Assembly (NCBI GenBank): GCA_019745275.1
Contig: JAIETJ010000079.1
Span: forward strand, 1 to 43,456
Direction of reading: 5' to 3'
DNA length: 43,456 nucleotides
Origin: Pseudomonadaceae bacterium
GTDB lineage: Bacteria; Pseudomonadota; Gammaproteobacteria; Pseudomonadales; Pseudomonadaceae
The position numbers were made by a program, and so were the translations under genes. The notes under the pieces are model-generated. The model worked only from the letters and a program-made list of their open reading frames with translations, did not search any database and was not told the origin of the DNA. Positions 25,608 through 35,437 of this stretch are shown here, one piece after another. How positions within the stretch are numbered: position 1 is the first letter of the stretch; each line of letters begins with the position of its first letter.

Positions 25608-25648
25608 AGGCATAAAAAAGCCGCGTTGTCCGCGGCTTTTTTATGCCT
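25608..25648. terminator. Bidirectional terminator between motB and rsgA
   Basis: An 18-bp perfect inverted repeat pairs 25608-25625 with 25631-25648. The core is GCCGCG/CGCGGC, with A- and T-tracts flanking it. It works for both converging transcripts. Confidence 0.93.
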
Positions 25649-25655
25649 GCTGAGC

Positions 25656-26675
25656 TTAGGTCAAGCTGCTCAGAATATGCCGGTAGCTGTTCATTCGTTG
25701 CTGCTGGATGCGCCCCTCTTCCAGTGCCTTGAGCAGCGCGCAACCGGGTTCTCGGTCGTGTTTGCAATCGCGAAAGCGGCAATGCCCGAGCAGTTCGTGG
25801 AACTCGATAAAGCCGGCCTCCACATCGTCGCGGCTGACATGGCCAAGACCAAATTCGCGAATGCCGGGGGAGTCAATCAACTTACCGCCACCGGGGAAGT
25901 GAAACAGCCGCGCCGTGGTGGTGGTGTGCGTGCCTTGGCCGCTCACTTCCGAGAGAGGGCCGACGCGCAGGTCGACGCCCGGCAGCAGGCTGTTGACTAG
26001 GGAGGATTTACCCACACCCGATTGGCCCACGAACACGCTGACGTGGCCGTTCAGACGCTCTTGTAAAGCCTGCATGCCGCCGCCTTCGTGGGCGGACACT
26101 TCCAGTAGCGGATAGCCCAATTGGCGATACACCGCCAGCAAGGCTTCCAGCGCCGGGCCATTTTGCGCATCGATCAGGTCGGCTTTGTTGAGCAGCAGTA
26201 GCGGGGTGATCCCGGCGTGTTCGGCGGCCACCAGATAGCGGTCGATCAGGTTCGGGTGTGGCTCTGGCAAAGGCGCAAAGACAATCACAATCAGGTCGAC
26301 GTTGGCGGCTACTGGCTTGAGCTGGCCGCGGCTGTCCGGCCGGCACAGCTCGGTGCTGCGCGGCAGTTGCGCGACTATCACGCCGATGCCTTGGTTGCCG
26401 GCGCGCCAGACCACTTGGTCGCCGGTGACCAGCGCCGGCAGGTTGGCGCGCAGGTGGCAGCGGCTTACCTGGCCGGCCAATTCGCCATCCAGCGCCTCGA
26501 CCTCAACTTGCACACCGAAGTGGGCAATCACCAAGCCTAATTGCTCGGGGCCGAGGTCGCCGCCTTCGAGGGTGTCGAGGGTGTGCGATTCACGTTTGGT
26601 CGCGCGGGCGGCGCGTTCTTCCTGAATCTTCTCGATACGCCAGTTTTGCCGGCGGTTGAGTTGGCGTTTGGCCAT
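25656..26675 (-). CDS. rsgA: Ribosome small-subunit-dependent GTPase A
   Basis: RsgA is a late 30S-subunit assembly GTPase. The 339-residue protein starts [15 protein letters not shown] and has the circularly permuted G-motif order of the family: NKAD (G4) first, then GQSGVGKSS (G1, P-loop), then DSPG (G3). An N-terminal OB-fold precedes these and a C-terminal zinc-finger region follows, with cysteines and histidine in [18 protein letters not shown] 26675 is chosen over an upstream in-frame start at 26867, because the family N-terminus begins here and GGAAG sits just upstream. It is divergent from orn, the usual Pseudomonas pairing. Confidence 0.96.
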   Translation of the reverse strand: MAKRQLNRRQNWRIEKIQEERAARATKRESHTLDTLEGGDLGPEQLGLVIAHFGVQVEVEALDGELAGQVSRCHLRANLPALVTGDQVVWRAGNQGIGVIVAQLPRSTELCRPDSRGQLKPVAANVDLIVIVFAPLPEPHPNLIDRYLVAAEHAGITPLLLLNKADLIDAQNGPALEALLAVYRQLGYPLLEVSAHEGGGMQALQERLNGHVSVFVGQSGVGKSSLVNSLLPGVDLRVGPLSEVSGQGTHTTTTARLFHFPGGGKLIDSPGIREFGLGHVSRDDVEAGFIEFHELLGHCRFRDCKHDREPGCALLKALEEGRIQQQRMNSYRHILSSLT

Positions 26676-26775
26676 GGGGCTTCCAAGTAGGGAGTGCGGC
26701 AGGAGAATGAACAGGCGGTTAAACGGTCGGCAGTTTAGCACGCTAGACTGTGTCTCTACGCCGAGGAGTAAGCGC

Positions 26776-27318
26776 ATGCAAAACCCACTGAATTTGATCT
26801 GGATTGACCTAGAAATGACCGGCCTAGAGCCGGAAACGGACGTCATCATCGAGATGGCCACCATCATTACCGACAGTCAGCTCAATGTGCTGGCCGAAGG
26901 CCCGGTAATTGCCGTGCATCAAAGTGACGCCGTGCTGGCTGGTATGGATGAGTGGAACACTCGCACTCACGGTGAGAGTGGTTTGGTGCAGCGGGTGCGC
27001 GACAGTCGCATCAGTCAGGCCGAGGCAGAGGCGCAAACCATCGCCTTTATTGAGCAGTGGGTGCCAAAGGGTAAGTCGCCGATTTGCGGTAACAGCATCG
27101 GTCAAGATCGGCGCTTTCTGTGCCGCTATATGCCAACATTGGAGGCCTTCTTTCACTACCGCAATCTGGATGTATCGACCTTGAAAATTTTGGTCGAGCG
27201 TTGGGCGCCGCAGCTTAAAGACGGCCTGCAGAAAAAAGGCACCCATCAGGCCTTGGACGATATTCGTGAGTCGATTGCTGAGTTGCAGTACTACCGTAAG
27301 CACTTCATTAAAGAGTGA
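26776..27318 (+). CDS. orn: Oligoribonuclease
   Basis: Orn degrades very short RNAs, especially dinucleotides. In Pseudomonas it clears pGpG, the product of c-di-GMP phosphodiesterases, so it links to the EAL protein earlier in this window. The 180-residue protein has the DEDDh exonuclease motifs: D11 and E13 in WIDLEMTG, the aspartate in [10 protein letters not shown], and [11 protein letters not shown] near the C-terminus. ATG 26776 has GAGGAG about 8 nt upstream; an in-frame upstream start at 26656 would add 40 residues unlike the family. The gene is convergent with queG. Confidence 0.97.
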   Translation: MQNPLNLIWIDLEMTGLEPETDVIIEMATIITDSQLNVLAEGPVIAVHQSDAVLAGMDEWNTRTHGESGLVQRVRDSRISQAEAEAQTIAFIEQWVPKGKSPICGNSIGQDRRFLCRYMPTLEAFFHYRNLDVSTLKILVERWAPQLKDGLQKKGTHQALDDIRESIAELQYYRKHFIKE

Positions 27319-27355
27319 TGGCGGCTGGGTGTTGCTGGCGGATTGCTCCAAGCAT

Positions 27356-27387
27356 GGCGGACTGTTCGCTGCGCTCCTGAGTCCGCC
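27356..27387. terminator. Hairpin between convergent orn and queG, possible terminator
   Basis: GGCGGACT (27356-27363) pairs perfectly with AGTCCGCC (27380-27387) around a 16-nt loop. No T-run follows, so intrinsic termination is uncertain. Its place between two converging genes supports a 3'-end role. Confidence 0.45.
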
Positions 27388-27398
27388 TTACATCCGCG

Positions 27399-28460
27399 TT
27401 ACCGCTGGTGCTGGGCTAATGCCCAGCTAACGTGCTCGCGTACCAGCTCCGAGGGGTCGTCACGCCGCGCTTCGAGTGCCTCCAGTACCGGGATGCTCGA
27501 GGGCGCATTGCCCAAGCCCACGGCTAGGTTGCGCAGCCAGTTTTGATAGCCGGTACGGCGTAGTGGCGAGCCTTCGGTGCGGCTGAGGAACTCTTCTTCG
27601 GTCCAGCGAAACAACTGCGCTAAGTCGCTGTTATCCAGTTGGTGGCGCGGTTGGAAGTCGCCTTGGCTGGTGGGCCGGGCGAAGCGATTCCACGGGCAGA
27701 TAATTTGGCAGTCGTCGCAGCCGAATACTCGATTGCCGATGAGTGGCCGCAGCTCAACCGGAATCGCACCCTTCAGCTCGATGGTTAAGTAGGAAATACA
27801 GCGCCGTGCATCCAGCACATAAGGCCCGACAAAGGCGCCTGTTGGGCAGATGTCCAAGCAGGCCGTGCACTTGCCGCAATGCTCGCTGGCGTGCGGGGCA
27901 TCTGCGGGTAGCGGCAGGTCAATAAATAACTCGCCGAGAAAAAACCAACTACCGGCTTTGCGGTTCAGCACCAAGGTGTTTTTGCCGATCCAGCCCAACC
28001 CAGCTTGCTCGGCGATGGCCTTCTCCAGTACTGGCGCGCTGTCGACAAAGGCGCGGTAGCCGAACGGGCCAATCGCTTGCTGAATACGCTCGGCCAGTTG
28101 CTGCAAGCGCTTGCGGATCAGCTTGTGATAGTCGCGGCCCAGCGCGTAGCGCGACACGTAGGCGGTTTCCGGTTGGCTCAGGCGTTTGCTCATCTCGGTG
28201 TCGCCGGGCAGGTAATCCATCCGTAGCGAGATCACCCGCAGCGTGCCGGGGACTAATTGCTCGGGATGGGAACGTTTGCTGCCGTGCGCGGCCATATAGT
28301 CCATCTCGCCGTGATAGCCGGCGTCCAGCCAGCGCTGCAAATGTTGTTCGTGCTCGGTCAGGTCCAGCCCGGCGATGCCGACCTGCTGAAAGCCCAGCTC
28401 GCGGCCCCAGTCCTTAATCTGTTGGCTGAGGGTGAGGAGATCGAGGGACGGCGAGTGCAT
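27399..28460 (-). CDS. queG: Epoxyqueuosine reductase
   Basis: QueG reduces epoxyqueuosine to queuosine in tRNA, using cobalamin and two [4Fe-4S] clusters. The 353-residue protein shows the two cluster motifs, CGKCTACLDICPTGA and GCDDCQIICPWNRF, and a C-terminal HEAT-like region. The family signature DYMAAHGSKR lies near residue 60. The ATG at 28460 is preferred; a TTG two codons earlier, at 28466, is also in frame. It is divergent from nnr and its start lies close to the nnr promoter region. Confidence 0.95.
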   Translation of the reverse strand: MHSPSLDLLTLSQQIKDWGRELGFQQVGIAGLDLTEHEQHLQRWLDAGYHGEMDYMAAHGSKRSHPEQLVPGTLRVISLRMDYLPGDTEMSKRLSQPETAYVSRYALGRDYHKLIRKRLQQLAERIQQAIGPFGYRAFVDSAPVLEKAIAEQAGLGWIGKNTLVLNRKAGSWFFLGELFIDLPLPADAPHASEHCGKCTACLDICPTGAFVGPYVLDARRCISYLTIELKGAIPVELRPLIGNRVFGCDDCQIICPWNRFARPTSQGDFQPRHQLDNSDLAQLFRWTEEEFLSRTEGSPLRRTGYQNWLRNLAVGLGNAPSSIPVLEALEARRDDPSELVREHVSWALAQHQR

Positions 28461-28486
28461 AAGCAAGAAACCACGCTGGAGATGGG

Positions 28487-28492
28487 TATAAT
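28487..28492 (+). promoter_or_regulatory. Perfect -10 hexamer ahead of nnr
   Basis: TATAAT at 28487-28492 lies 12 bp before the first in-frame start of nnr and 39 bp before the GTG start. No recognisable -35 stands at 16-18 nt. If used, transcription starts near 28499 and excludes the TTG start at 28504. Confidence 0.4.
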
Positions 28493-28530
28493 TCTGCCAG
28501 ACATTGGAGCTTTCGCATGCGACTACTAAC

Positions 28531-30036
28531 GTGAATCACCTCGCCGCTGGACGTGAATGGCCGGTTGCCCTGTATAGCCGCGCGCAAATGCGTGAGCTGG
28601 ATGCGCGCTTGATCGCCGCCGGCACGCCCGATTTCGAGTTGATGCAGCGCGCCGCGCACGCCGCGTGGCGGGCCTTGCGTCAGCGCTGGCCAAGCGCGGG
28701 CAGCGTGACTGTGCTGGTTGGCGCGGGCAATAACGGCGGCGATGGTTATTTGCTGGCGGTGTTGGCGCAGCGCGCCGGCTGGCAGGTGCAGGTGCTGAGC
28801 GTGGTCGCACCGGTCAGCCTGCGAGGCGATGCCGCATTGGCGTATGCCGAGGCGCAAGCCGCGCAGGTGTCGATTAATCCGTGGCAGGCGCACTCGCCGT
28901 TGCACGGCGTGTTGGTCGATGGCTTGCTCGGCACCGGTTTAAGCGGCGCGGTGCGCGAGCCTTACGTGCAGGTAATCGAACAAATTAATGCCAGTGGCTT
29001 GCCGGTGTTGGCCTTGGATCTACCCTCGGGGCTATGCGCCGACACCGGTTGCGAGCTGGGTGTGGCGGTGCGCGCCGAGCTTACAGTGAGCTTTATCGGG
29101 CTAAAAATCGGTTTGTTTAGCGGCGCGGCGCCGGGGCTAGTGGGTACCTTGGTATTTGCCGATTTGCAGGCCGATCCCGCCGTGTTGGCGCAGCAGGTAG
29201 CCACGGCCCAGCGCTTGGCAGCGGCCAGTTTGCCGAGCTTGGCGGCGCGTGAGCGCGCCGCGCATAAAGGCCAGTACGGGCATTTGTTGGTGCTGGGTGG
29301 TGATCGCGGCATGGGTGGTGCGGCCTTGTTGGCGGCGCAAAGTGCTTTGCGCTGTGGTGCTGGGCTGGTGTCTTTGGCGACCCGTGGTGAGCATGTGGCG
29401 GCGGCGTTAAGCCGGCAGCCTGAGGTGATGGCACTGGCTGTCGGTTCGGCCAATCAAGTCCTGAGCGTGGCCGCTCAGGCCGATGTGCTGGTGGTCGGTC
29501 CGGGGTTGGGTCAGCAGGCGTGGGGGCGCAGCTTGCTCAGTGCGGCGGCGCTGCAGACAATTGCGCAGGTGTGGGACGCCGATGCGCTGAACCTGCTGGC
29601 GGTCGGCGGTGTGCAGTTGCCCGCCGCTGCGCTGCTAACGCCGCACCCAGGTGAGGCGGCACGCTTGCTGGGGCTCACCACGGCGCAGGTGCAGGGCGAT
29701 CGGCCGGCGGCGGCGCGGGCCTTGGCGCAACGTTATCAGGTGGTGGTGGTGTTAAAGGGCGCGGGCAGTTTGATCGCCGCCCCGGATGGCCGTTTGGCGT
29801 TGTGCGATCGCGGTCACCCAGCCATGGCGGGCGCCGGCTTTGGCGATGTCTTGGCGGGGCTGATTGGTGCCTTGCGCGCGCAACACTTAGCGGCCTTCGA
29901 GGCCGCGTGTTTAGGCGTGTGGTTGCATGCTTGTGCGGGCGAGTTAGGCGGCGCTGGCGGTCGGGGGTTGGCGGCCGGTGATTTGTTAACGACCATTGGT
30001 CGGTTATTAGAAGAGCATTCGCCGTGCGTGCTGTGA
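28531..30036 (+). CDS. nnr: Bifunctional NAD(P)H-hydrate epimerase / ADP-dependent dehydratase
   Basis: Nnr repairs hydrated NADH and NADPH. The N-terminal YjeF-N epimerase domain (about 15-215) carries GAGNNGGDGYLLA, and the C-terminal YjeF-C dehydratase (about 225-495) carries HPGEAARLLG and GFGDVLAGL. Two starts are possible. TTG 28504 leaves almost no leader after a TATAAT box. GTG 28531 begins MNHLAAGREWP and overlaps the stop of a five-codon reading frame (ATG 28517 to TGA 28534) that has its own good ribosome site. I chose GTG, giving 501 residues. It opens the run nnr-tsaE-amiB-mutL-miaA-hfq-hflX, the conserved Pseudomonas order. Confidence 0.93.
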   Translation: MNHLAAGREWPVALYSRAQMRELDARLIAAGTPDFELMQRAAHAAWRALRQRWPSAGSVTVLVGAGNNGGDGYLLAVLAQRAGWQVQVLSVVAPVSLRGDAALAYAEAQAAQVSINPWQAHSPLHGVLVDGLLGTGLSGAVREPYVQVIEQINASGLPVLALDLPSGLCADTGCELGVAVRAELTVSFIGLKIGLFSGAAPGLVGTLVFADLQADPAVLAQQVATAQRLAAASLPSLAARERAAHKGQYGHLLVLGGDRGMGGAALLAAQSALRCGAGLVSLATRGEHVAAALSRQPEVMALAVGSANQVLSVAAQADVLVVGPGLGQQAWGRSLLSAAALQTIAQVWDADALNLLAVGGVQLPAAALLTPHPGEAARLLGLTTAQVQGDRPAAARALAQRYQVVVVLKGAGSLIAAPDGRLALCDRGHPAMAGAGFGDVLAGLIGALRAQHLAAFEAACLGVWLHACAGELGGAGGRGLAAGDLLTTIGRLLEEHSPCVL

Positions 30037-30067
30037 TGCTGTGGATGGTTATTCAGGGGGATTTAGC

Positions 30068-30532
30068 ATGGCAGGTGTGAGCTTATTTATTGACGGTGAG
30101 GAGGCTATGTTGGCGTTCGGCGCACGCTTGGCGGCGCTGACCGAGGGCCGTGGCACCCTGTACCTGCATGGCGACCTCGGCGCCGGTAAAACCACCTTGT
30201 CGCGCGGGCTGATTCGCGCCCTCGGTCATGTCGGCGCGGTGAAAAGCCCGACCTTCACCTTGGTCGAACCCTACGAGATAGGGCCGCTAAAGGTCTTTCA
30301 CTTCGACCTCTATCGGCTCGCCGACCCTGAGGAGTTGGAGTACATGGGCATTCGCGATTACTTCGAAGATGACGCTTTGTGCTTGATCGAATGGCCGCAG
30401 CGCGGCGCTGGCGTTTTGCCAAAGGCCGATCTGGACATTACCATTGCCGCACAAGCGGGTGGCCGCTCGCTCTGTTTGCAGCCGTATGGCGCGCGCGGCG
30501 AGGCCTGGTGTGCCGCGTTGGCTAAGGATTAA
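30068..30532 (+). CDS. tsaE: tRNA N6-threonylcarbamoyladenosine synthesis ATPase
   Basis: TsaE is the ATPase that drives the TsaBDE complex in making t6A37 on ANN-decoding tRNAs. The 154-residue protein has the P-loop GDLGAGKTTLSRG, followed by SPTFTLVEPY and HFDLYRL, and LIEWPQRG, all family hallmarks. ATG 30068 is preceded by AGGGGG at 7 nt; an in-frame GTG at 30041 lacks this support. It lies 31 bp after nnr and 5 bp before amiB, in one operon. Confidence 0.96.
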   Translation: MAGVSLFIDGEEAMLAFGARLAALTEGRGTLYLHGDLGAGKTTLSRGLIRALGHVGAVKSPTFTLVEPYEIGPLKVFHFDLYRLADPEELEYMGIRDYFEDDALCLIEWPQRGAGVLPKADLDITIAAQAGGRSLCLQPYGARGEAWCAALAKD

Positions 30533-30537
30533 TAATA

Positions 30538-32022
30538 ATGAGTTGGGTTCTTGGCATGCGCGTCCAAACACTGGGTGCGGCGCTGTTGCTGGCGTTTTTT
30601 GCGACCGATATTTTTGCCGCCTCCGCCGATGTGCGCAGCGTGCGCTTGTGGCGTGCGCCGGATAACACGCGGCTGGTGTTTGATTTGTCCGGGCCGGTGC
30701 AGCACAGCGTCTTTACCCTGAGTTCGCCGAATCGAATTGTTATCGATATCCCCGGCGCGCAACTGGCCACCAAGTTGGAACAGTTGTCCTTGAGCAATAC
30801 CCCGATTACCAGTATTCGCTCGGCGCAGCGTGCGGATGATTTGCGCTTGGTCATCGACTTGTCCTCGGCCGTCTCGCCGAAGAGCTTCAGCTTGGCACCC
30901 AACCAGCAATACGGCAATCGCCTAGTGGTCGATCTGTACGATCAGGACGCTGGTACGGGTCCTGCTGCTAGCGTCGCCGCTAATCAACCGGCGGATAAGC
31001 CCGGCGCGCCGGCCAGTGTGCAGCCGCCGGTTGCGGCAACTAAACCTGAGCCTGCGCCTATGCCGGTCGAGTCCGCGCCTGCCAACTTGCCGCCAATCCC
31101 CAAGGGTAAGCGCGCCATTGTGATTGCCATCGATGCCGGTCACGGTGGTGAGGATCCCGGTGCGTTATCGCCCGTCAAAGGGCAGTATGAAAAGCACGTA
31201 ACCTTGTCGATTGCCAAAGAATTGCAGCGGCAAATTAACGCTGAGCGCGGTTATCGGGCTGAACTGGTGCGTACCGGCGACTACTTTATTCCGCTGCGCA
31301 AACGCACCGAGATTGCCCGTAAAAAAGGCGCCGATTTGTTCGTCTCTATCCATGCCGATGCGGCGCAAAATACCTCGGCGTTCGGTGCTTCGGTGTTTGC
31401 TTTGTCTGATCGTGGTGCGACGTCTGAAACTGCCCGCTGGCTGGCCGACAGTGAAAATCAGTCGGACTTAATCGGTGGGGCCGGCAACGTAAGTCTGGAT
31501 GACAAAGACAAAATGCTCGCCGGGGTGTTGCTCGATTTATCCATGACCTCCTCGTTGCAACACAGTCTGGATGTCGGTCAGAAAGTCTTGCAGAACGTTG
31601 GCCGGGTTACGCCGCTGCATAAGCGCCGAGTCGAGCAAGCCGGATTTATGGTGCTGAAATCGCCGGATATTCCCTCGATCTTGGTCGAGACCGGATTTAT
31701 TTCCAACCGAAATGAGGCGGATAAACTCGCCAGTGCCAGCCATCAGCAAGCGTTGGCTCGCTCAATTCAGGTCGGGGTGCGACAGTTCTTTCAGCAAAAT
31801 CCGCCGCCGGGTACTTACGTTGCTTGGCTGCGCGACTCGGGCAAAATCGCCCCAGGCCCGCGTGAGCATCGGGTGAGCTCGGGTGAGAGCTTGGCCTTGA
31901 TCGCACAGCGCTATCAGGTCGGTTTGGCGGCGCTACGCAGCGCCAATAGTTTGAAAAATGACAGCATTAAAGTTGGGCAAAACTTGAATATTCCAGCCGC
32001 TACCTTGGCGGCGCAGCCATGA
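30538..32022 (+). CDS. amiB: N-acetylmuramoyl-L-alanine amidase, AmiB type
   Basis: This amidase splits septal peptidoglycan during daughter-cell separation. It has a signal peptide (1-27, about IFA-A), an AMIN domain (about 30-135), a proline/alanine-rich linker (140-188), an Amidase_3 domain (about 190-415) and a C-terminal LysM (about 445-490). Zinc ligands H202, E218 and H272 and the catalytic glutamate in LVETGFIS are visible. The inserted segment with [17 protein letters not shown] matches the autoinhibitory helix of amidases switched on by EnvC- or NlpD-type activators. AAGGA lies 9 nt before the ATG. Its last 4 bp overlap the start of mutL (ATGA), implying coupled translation. Confidence 0.95.
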   Translation: MSWVLGMRVQTLGAALLLAFFATDIFAASADVRSVRLWRAPDNTRLVFDLSGPVQHSVFTLSSPNRIVIDIPGAQLATKLEQLSLSNTPITSIRSAQRADDLRLVIDLSSAVSPKSFSLAPNQQYGNRLVVDLYDQDAGTGPAASVAANQPADKPGAPASVQPPVAATKPEPAPMPVESAPANLPPIPKGKRAIVIAIDAGHGGEDPGALSPVKGQYEKHVTLSIAKELQRQINAERGYRAELVRTGDYFIPLRKRTEIARKKGADLFVSIHADAAQNTSAFGASVFALSDRGATSETARWLADSENQSDLIGGAGNVSLDDKDKMLAGVLLDLSMTSSLQHSLDVGQKVLQNVGRVTPLHKRRVEQAGFMVLKSPDIPSILVETGFISNRNEADKLASASHQQALARSIQVGVRQFFQQNPPPGTYVAWLRDSGKIAPGPREHRVSSGESLALIAQRYQVGLAALRSANSLKNDSIKVGQNLNIPAATLAAQP

Positions 32023-33944
32023 GTGCTGAGGCGCTAGTAAGTGCGTCGAACTCACGAATTCAACTGTTAAGTCCGCGACTGGCCAACCAGATTGCTGCTG
32101 GCGAAGTGGTCGAACGCCCTGCTTCGGTGATTAAAGAGTTGCTCGAAAATAGCCTCGACTCGGGTGCGCGGCGCATTGACGTGGATGTCGAACTGGGCGG
32201 CACTAAGCTGCTGAAGGTCCGCGATGACGGCAGCGGGATCGCCGCCGATGACCTGCCATTGGCACTGGCGCGACATGCCACCAGCAAAATTCGTGAGCTG
32301 GAAGACCTTGAGCAGGTGATGAGTCTGGGCTTTCGTGGCGAGGCGCTGGCTTCGATCAGTTCGGTTGCGCGCCTGACCCTAACGTCGCGGACTAGGAATG
32401 CCGAGCAGGCTTGGCAGGTGGAGACCGAGGGTCGTGACATGGTTACCCATGTTCAGCCAGCCGCTCATCCGGTGGGCACTTCGGTCGAAGTGCGCGACTT
32501 ATTTTTCAATACTCCGGCGCGACGCAAGTTTTTAAAGACCGAGAAAACCGAGTTTGATCATCTGCAAGAGGTGATTAAGCGCTTGGCCTTGGCGCGTTTC
32601 GATGTGGCCTTTCATCTGCGCCACAACGGCAAGAGCATTCTGGCCTTGCACGAAGCCGTCGATGACCTCAGTCGCGCACGGCGGGTGGCGGCTGTCTGCG
32701 GGCCAGGCTTTCTCGAGCAGGCGCTACCGATTGAAATCGAGCGCAATGGCTTGCGCCTGTGGGGCTGGGTCGGTTTGCCGACCTTTTCGCGCAGCCAAGC
32801 GGATTTGCAGTATTTCTACGTCAATGGTCGCATGGTGCGCGACAAACTGGTCAGCCATGCGGTGCGTCAGGCCTATCGTGACGTGCTGTTTAACGGCCGC
32901 CATCCAACCTTTTTGTTGTTCTTGGAAATTGACCCCGCTGTGGTCGACGTCAATGTGCATCCGACCAAGCATGAAGTGCGCTTCCGTGATGGACGCATGG
33001 TGCATGACTTCCTATACGGCACCCTGCACCGCGCCCTCGGTGATGTGCGCCCGGAGGATCAGCTAGCGGCGCCTGCCGTCATGAGCGGGGTGGTACGCCC
33101 GACAGGTCTGGACGCTGGTGAGTTTGGCCCGCAGTCCGAGATGAGCCTGGCGGGTGCTTTGCTTGAGCACTCTGCCGGCAACCTGCAGTCGCCACCTGCA
33201 GGTTCGCTCTGGCAGTCGCCTGGCTCGGGTTATCAGGGCGCGCGGCCACAGTCTGGGTATGCGGGCGGCGTGCCGGTCGCCGAGGCTCAGGGCGCGTATC
33301 GCGAATACTTCGCGCCGTTAAATAGCGCGGCCGCAAGCCTGCCCGAGCCGCAAGGTGATATTCCGCCGCTGGGCTATGCGCTGGCCCAGCTTAAGGGCGT
33401 GTACATCCTCGCGGAAAACGCTCAGGGGCTGGTGTTGGTGGATATGCACGCTGCTCACGAGCGAATCATGTATGAGCGGCTGAAAACGGCCATGGCCTCT
33501 GAGGGCCTGCGCGGCCAGCCGTTGCTGGTGCCGGAATCCTTGGCAGTCAGCCAGCGCGAAGCCGATTGCGCCGAAGAACACGCCGAATGGTTTCAGCAGC
33601 TGGGTTTTGAGTTGCAGCGTCTCGGCCCGGAAAGCTTGGCGATTCGTCAGACCCCGGCCTTGCTTAAGCAGGCTGAGGCTCCGCAGCTGGTACGTGATGT
33701 GCTGGCCGATTTGCTCGAATATGGCAGCAGCGACCGAATTAAGGCGCATCTCAATGAGTTGCTCGGCACCATGGCCTGTCACGGCGCGGTGCGCGCCAAC
33801 CGGCGCCTGACCTTGCCGGAAATGAATGGCTTGCTGCGCGACATGGAAAGCACCGAGCGCAGTGGTCAGTGCAACCACGGTCGGCCAACGTGGACCCAGC
33901 TGGGCATGGATGATCTGGACAAATTGTTCCTGCGCGGGCGCTAA
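32019..33944 (+). CDS. mutL: DNA mismatch repair protein MutL
   Basis: MutL links MutS recognition to strand removal. The 641-residue protein has a GHKL ATPase N-terminus: E40 and N44 in [24 protein letters not shown] and [10 protein letters not shown]. The middle is variable and glycine/glutamine-rich (about 345-445), and the C-terminal dimerisation domain follows. At residue 475, [12 protein letters not shown] fits the nicking-endonuclease motif DQHA(X)2E(X)4E with M for [10 protein letters not shown], a second part of the metal site, follows near the C-terminus. So an endonuclease-type MutL is expected, as in other Pseudomonas. It overlaps amiB by 4 bp and is followed by the hairpin repeat before miaA. 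Confidence 0.97.
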   Translation: MSAEALVSASNSRIQLLSPRLANQIAAGEVVERPASVIKELLENSLDSGARRIDVDVELGGTKLLKVRDDGSGIAADDLPLALARHATSKIRELEDLEQVMSLGFRGEALASISSVARLTLTSRTRNAEQAWQVETEGRDMVTHVQPAAHPVGTSVEVRDLFFNTPARRKFLKTEKTEFDHLQEVIKRLALARFDVAFHLRHNGKSILALHEAVDDLSRARRVAAVCGPGFLEQALPIEIERNGLRLWGWVGLPTFSRSQADLQYFYVNGRMVRDKLVSHAVRQAYRDVLFNGRHPTFLLFLEIDPAVVDVNVHPTKHEVRFRDGRMVHDFLYGTLHRALGDVRPEDQLAAPAVMSGVVRPTGLDAGEFGPQSEMSLAGALLEHSAGNLQSPPAGSLWQSPGSGYQGARPQSGYAGGVPVAEAQGAYREYFAPLNSAAASLPEPQGDIPPLGYALAQLKGVYILAENAQGLVLVDMHAAHERIMYERLKTAMASEGLRGQPLLVPESLAVSQREADCAEEHAEWFQQLGFELQRLGPESLAIRQTPALLKQAEAPQLVRDVLADLLEYGSSDRIKAHLNELLGTMACHGAVRANRRLTLPEMNGLLRDMESTERSGQCNHGRPTWTQLGMDDLDKLFLRGR

Positions 33945-33963
33945 AGTTACTCCCTAAGCTGTT

Positions 33964-34068
33964 GCGCTTAGCCATGCGGCGTTAAAAATCGGCTCGGAAT
34001 GCTCATTTACAGCCTGTAAACTCCGCTTCCTCGCCGATTTTTGCCTTGTCTGGCTGGCGCTCACGACG
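33964..34068. repeat. Dispersed hairpin repeat, copy 2, between mutL and miaA
   Basis: This aligns without gaps to 2343-2447. The core is TTTAC (34006-34010), AGCCT, GTAAA (34016-34020). The outer stem is AAAAATCGGC (33984-33993) with GCCGATTTTT (34033-34042). Total hairpin length is 59 nt, exactly as in copy 1, with both outer arms changed together. It lies in the only long gap of the run from mutL to hflX and ends 17 bp before the miaA start. Confidence 0.8.
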
Positions 34069-34085
34069 CTTAGAGAGCAATTTGG

Positions 34086-35060
34086 ATGTCTGAACGTCTT
34101 CCTCCCGCCATCTTCTTGATGGGCCCAACCGCCGCCGGCAAGACCGATCTGGCCCTAGAGTTGGCGCGCAGCCTGCCGTGCGAGCTGATTAGTGTCGATT
34201 CGGCGCTGATCTATCGCGGCATGGATATTGGCAGCGCCAAGCCGTCCAAGCAGTTGTTGGCAGAGTTTCCCCATCAGCTGATTGATATTCGCGACCCAGC
34301 TGAGAGTTATTCGGCCGCTGAGTTTCGCAGTGATGCCTTGCAGGTGATGCACGACGCCACGGCGCGCGGGCGAATTCCACTGCTGGTCGGCGGCACCATG
34401 CTTTATTACAAGGCATTGCTGGAAGGCTTGGCCGAAATGCCCGGGGCAGACCCTGCGGTGCGCGCCGAACTTGAGGCGCAGGCCGCACGTGACGGCTGGC
34501 AGGCGCTGCATGCCGAGTTGCAAGCCGTGGATCCGGAATCGGCAGCGCGCATTCATCCCAATGACCCGCAGCGGCTAACCCGTGCGCTTGAGGTGTACCG
34601 CGTTAGCGGTCTGAACATGAGTGCTCATCGCCAGCGCCAGCAGGCGCAAAGCCGTGCACTGACGGAGTCTGGCGGCAGTTCGTTGCCCTTTAACGTGGTG
34701 CAGTTGGCGATTGCTCCGGTCGATCGGCAGGTGCTGCATGCGCGCATTGCTCAGCGTTTTGAGCAAATGCTTGCGCAGGGTTTTATCGAAGAAGTACAAG
34801 CGTTACGCGCGCGGGGTGACTTACATGCAAATTTGCCGTCTATAAGAGCGGTAGGCTACCGGCAGGCGTGGGACTATCTTGATGGTCATCTAAGTCGGGT
34901 AGAAATGCAGGAGCGCGGCATAATTGCCACTCGGCAGCTGGCTAAGCGGCAGTTTACTTGGCTGCGCGGTTGGACAGATTTACACTGGCTGGACAGTTTG
35001 GCGGGTGACAATTTGCCGCGCACCTTGAAATACCTACAAGCGAACGCCATATTGGCCTAA
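34086..35060 (+). CDS. miaA: tRNA dimethylallyltransferase
   Basis: MiaA adds dimethylallyl to A37 of tRNAs reading U-first codons. The 324-residue protein has the P-loop [11 protein letters not shown], the catalytic-region motif [32 protein letters not shown] and the C-terminal [14 protein letters not shown]. The start ATG at 34086 has only a weak AGAGAG upstream, next to the hairpin repeat. Downstream hfq begins after 98 bp. Confidence 0.97.
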   Translation: MSERLPPAIFLMGPTAAGKTDLALELARSLPCELISVDSALIYRGMDIGSAKPSKQLLAEFPHQLIDIRDPAESYSAAEFRSDALQVMHDATARGRIPLLVGGTMLYYKALLEGLAEMPGADPAVRAELEAQAARDGWQALHAELQAVDPESAARIHPNDPQRLTRALEVYRVSGLNMSAHRQRQQAQSRALTESGGSSLPFNVVQLAIAPVDRQVLHARIAQRFEQMLAQGFIEEVQALRARGDLHANLPSIRAVGYRQAWDYLDGHLSRVEMQERGIIATRQLAKRQFTWLRGWTDLHWLDSLAGDNLPRTLKYLQANAILA

Positions 35061-35101
35061 GACTTTATTCAACTTGCGTCTATCCTTGTGGGTGGCGCTA
35101 G

Positions 35102-35425
<324 letters not shown>

Positions 35426-35437
35426 TAGGAGTCTGCT

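Noticed and set aside
2343..34068. CRISPR-like array from the repeated hairpins
   Set aside because: The copies are tens of kilobases apart, with no regular spacers and no cas genes.
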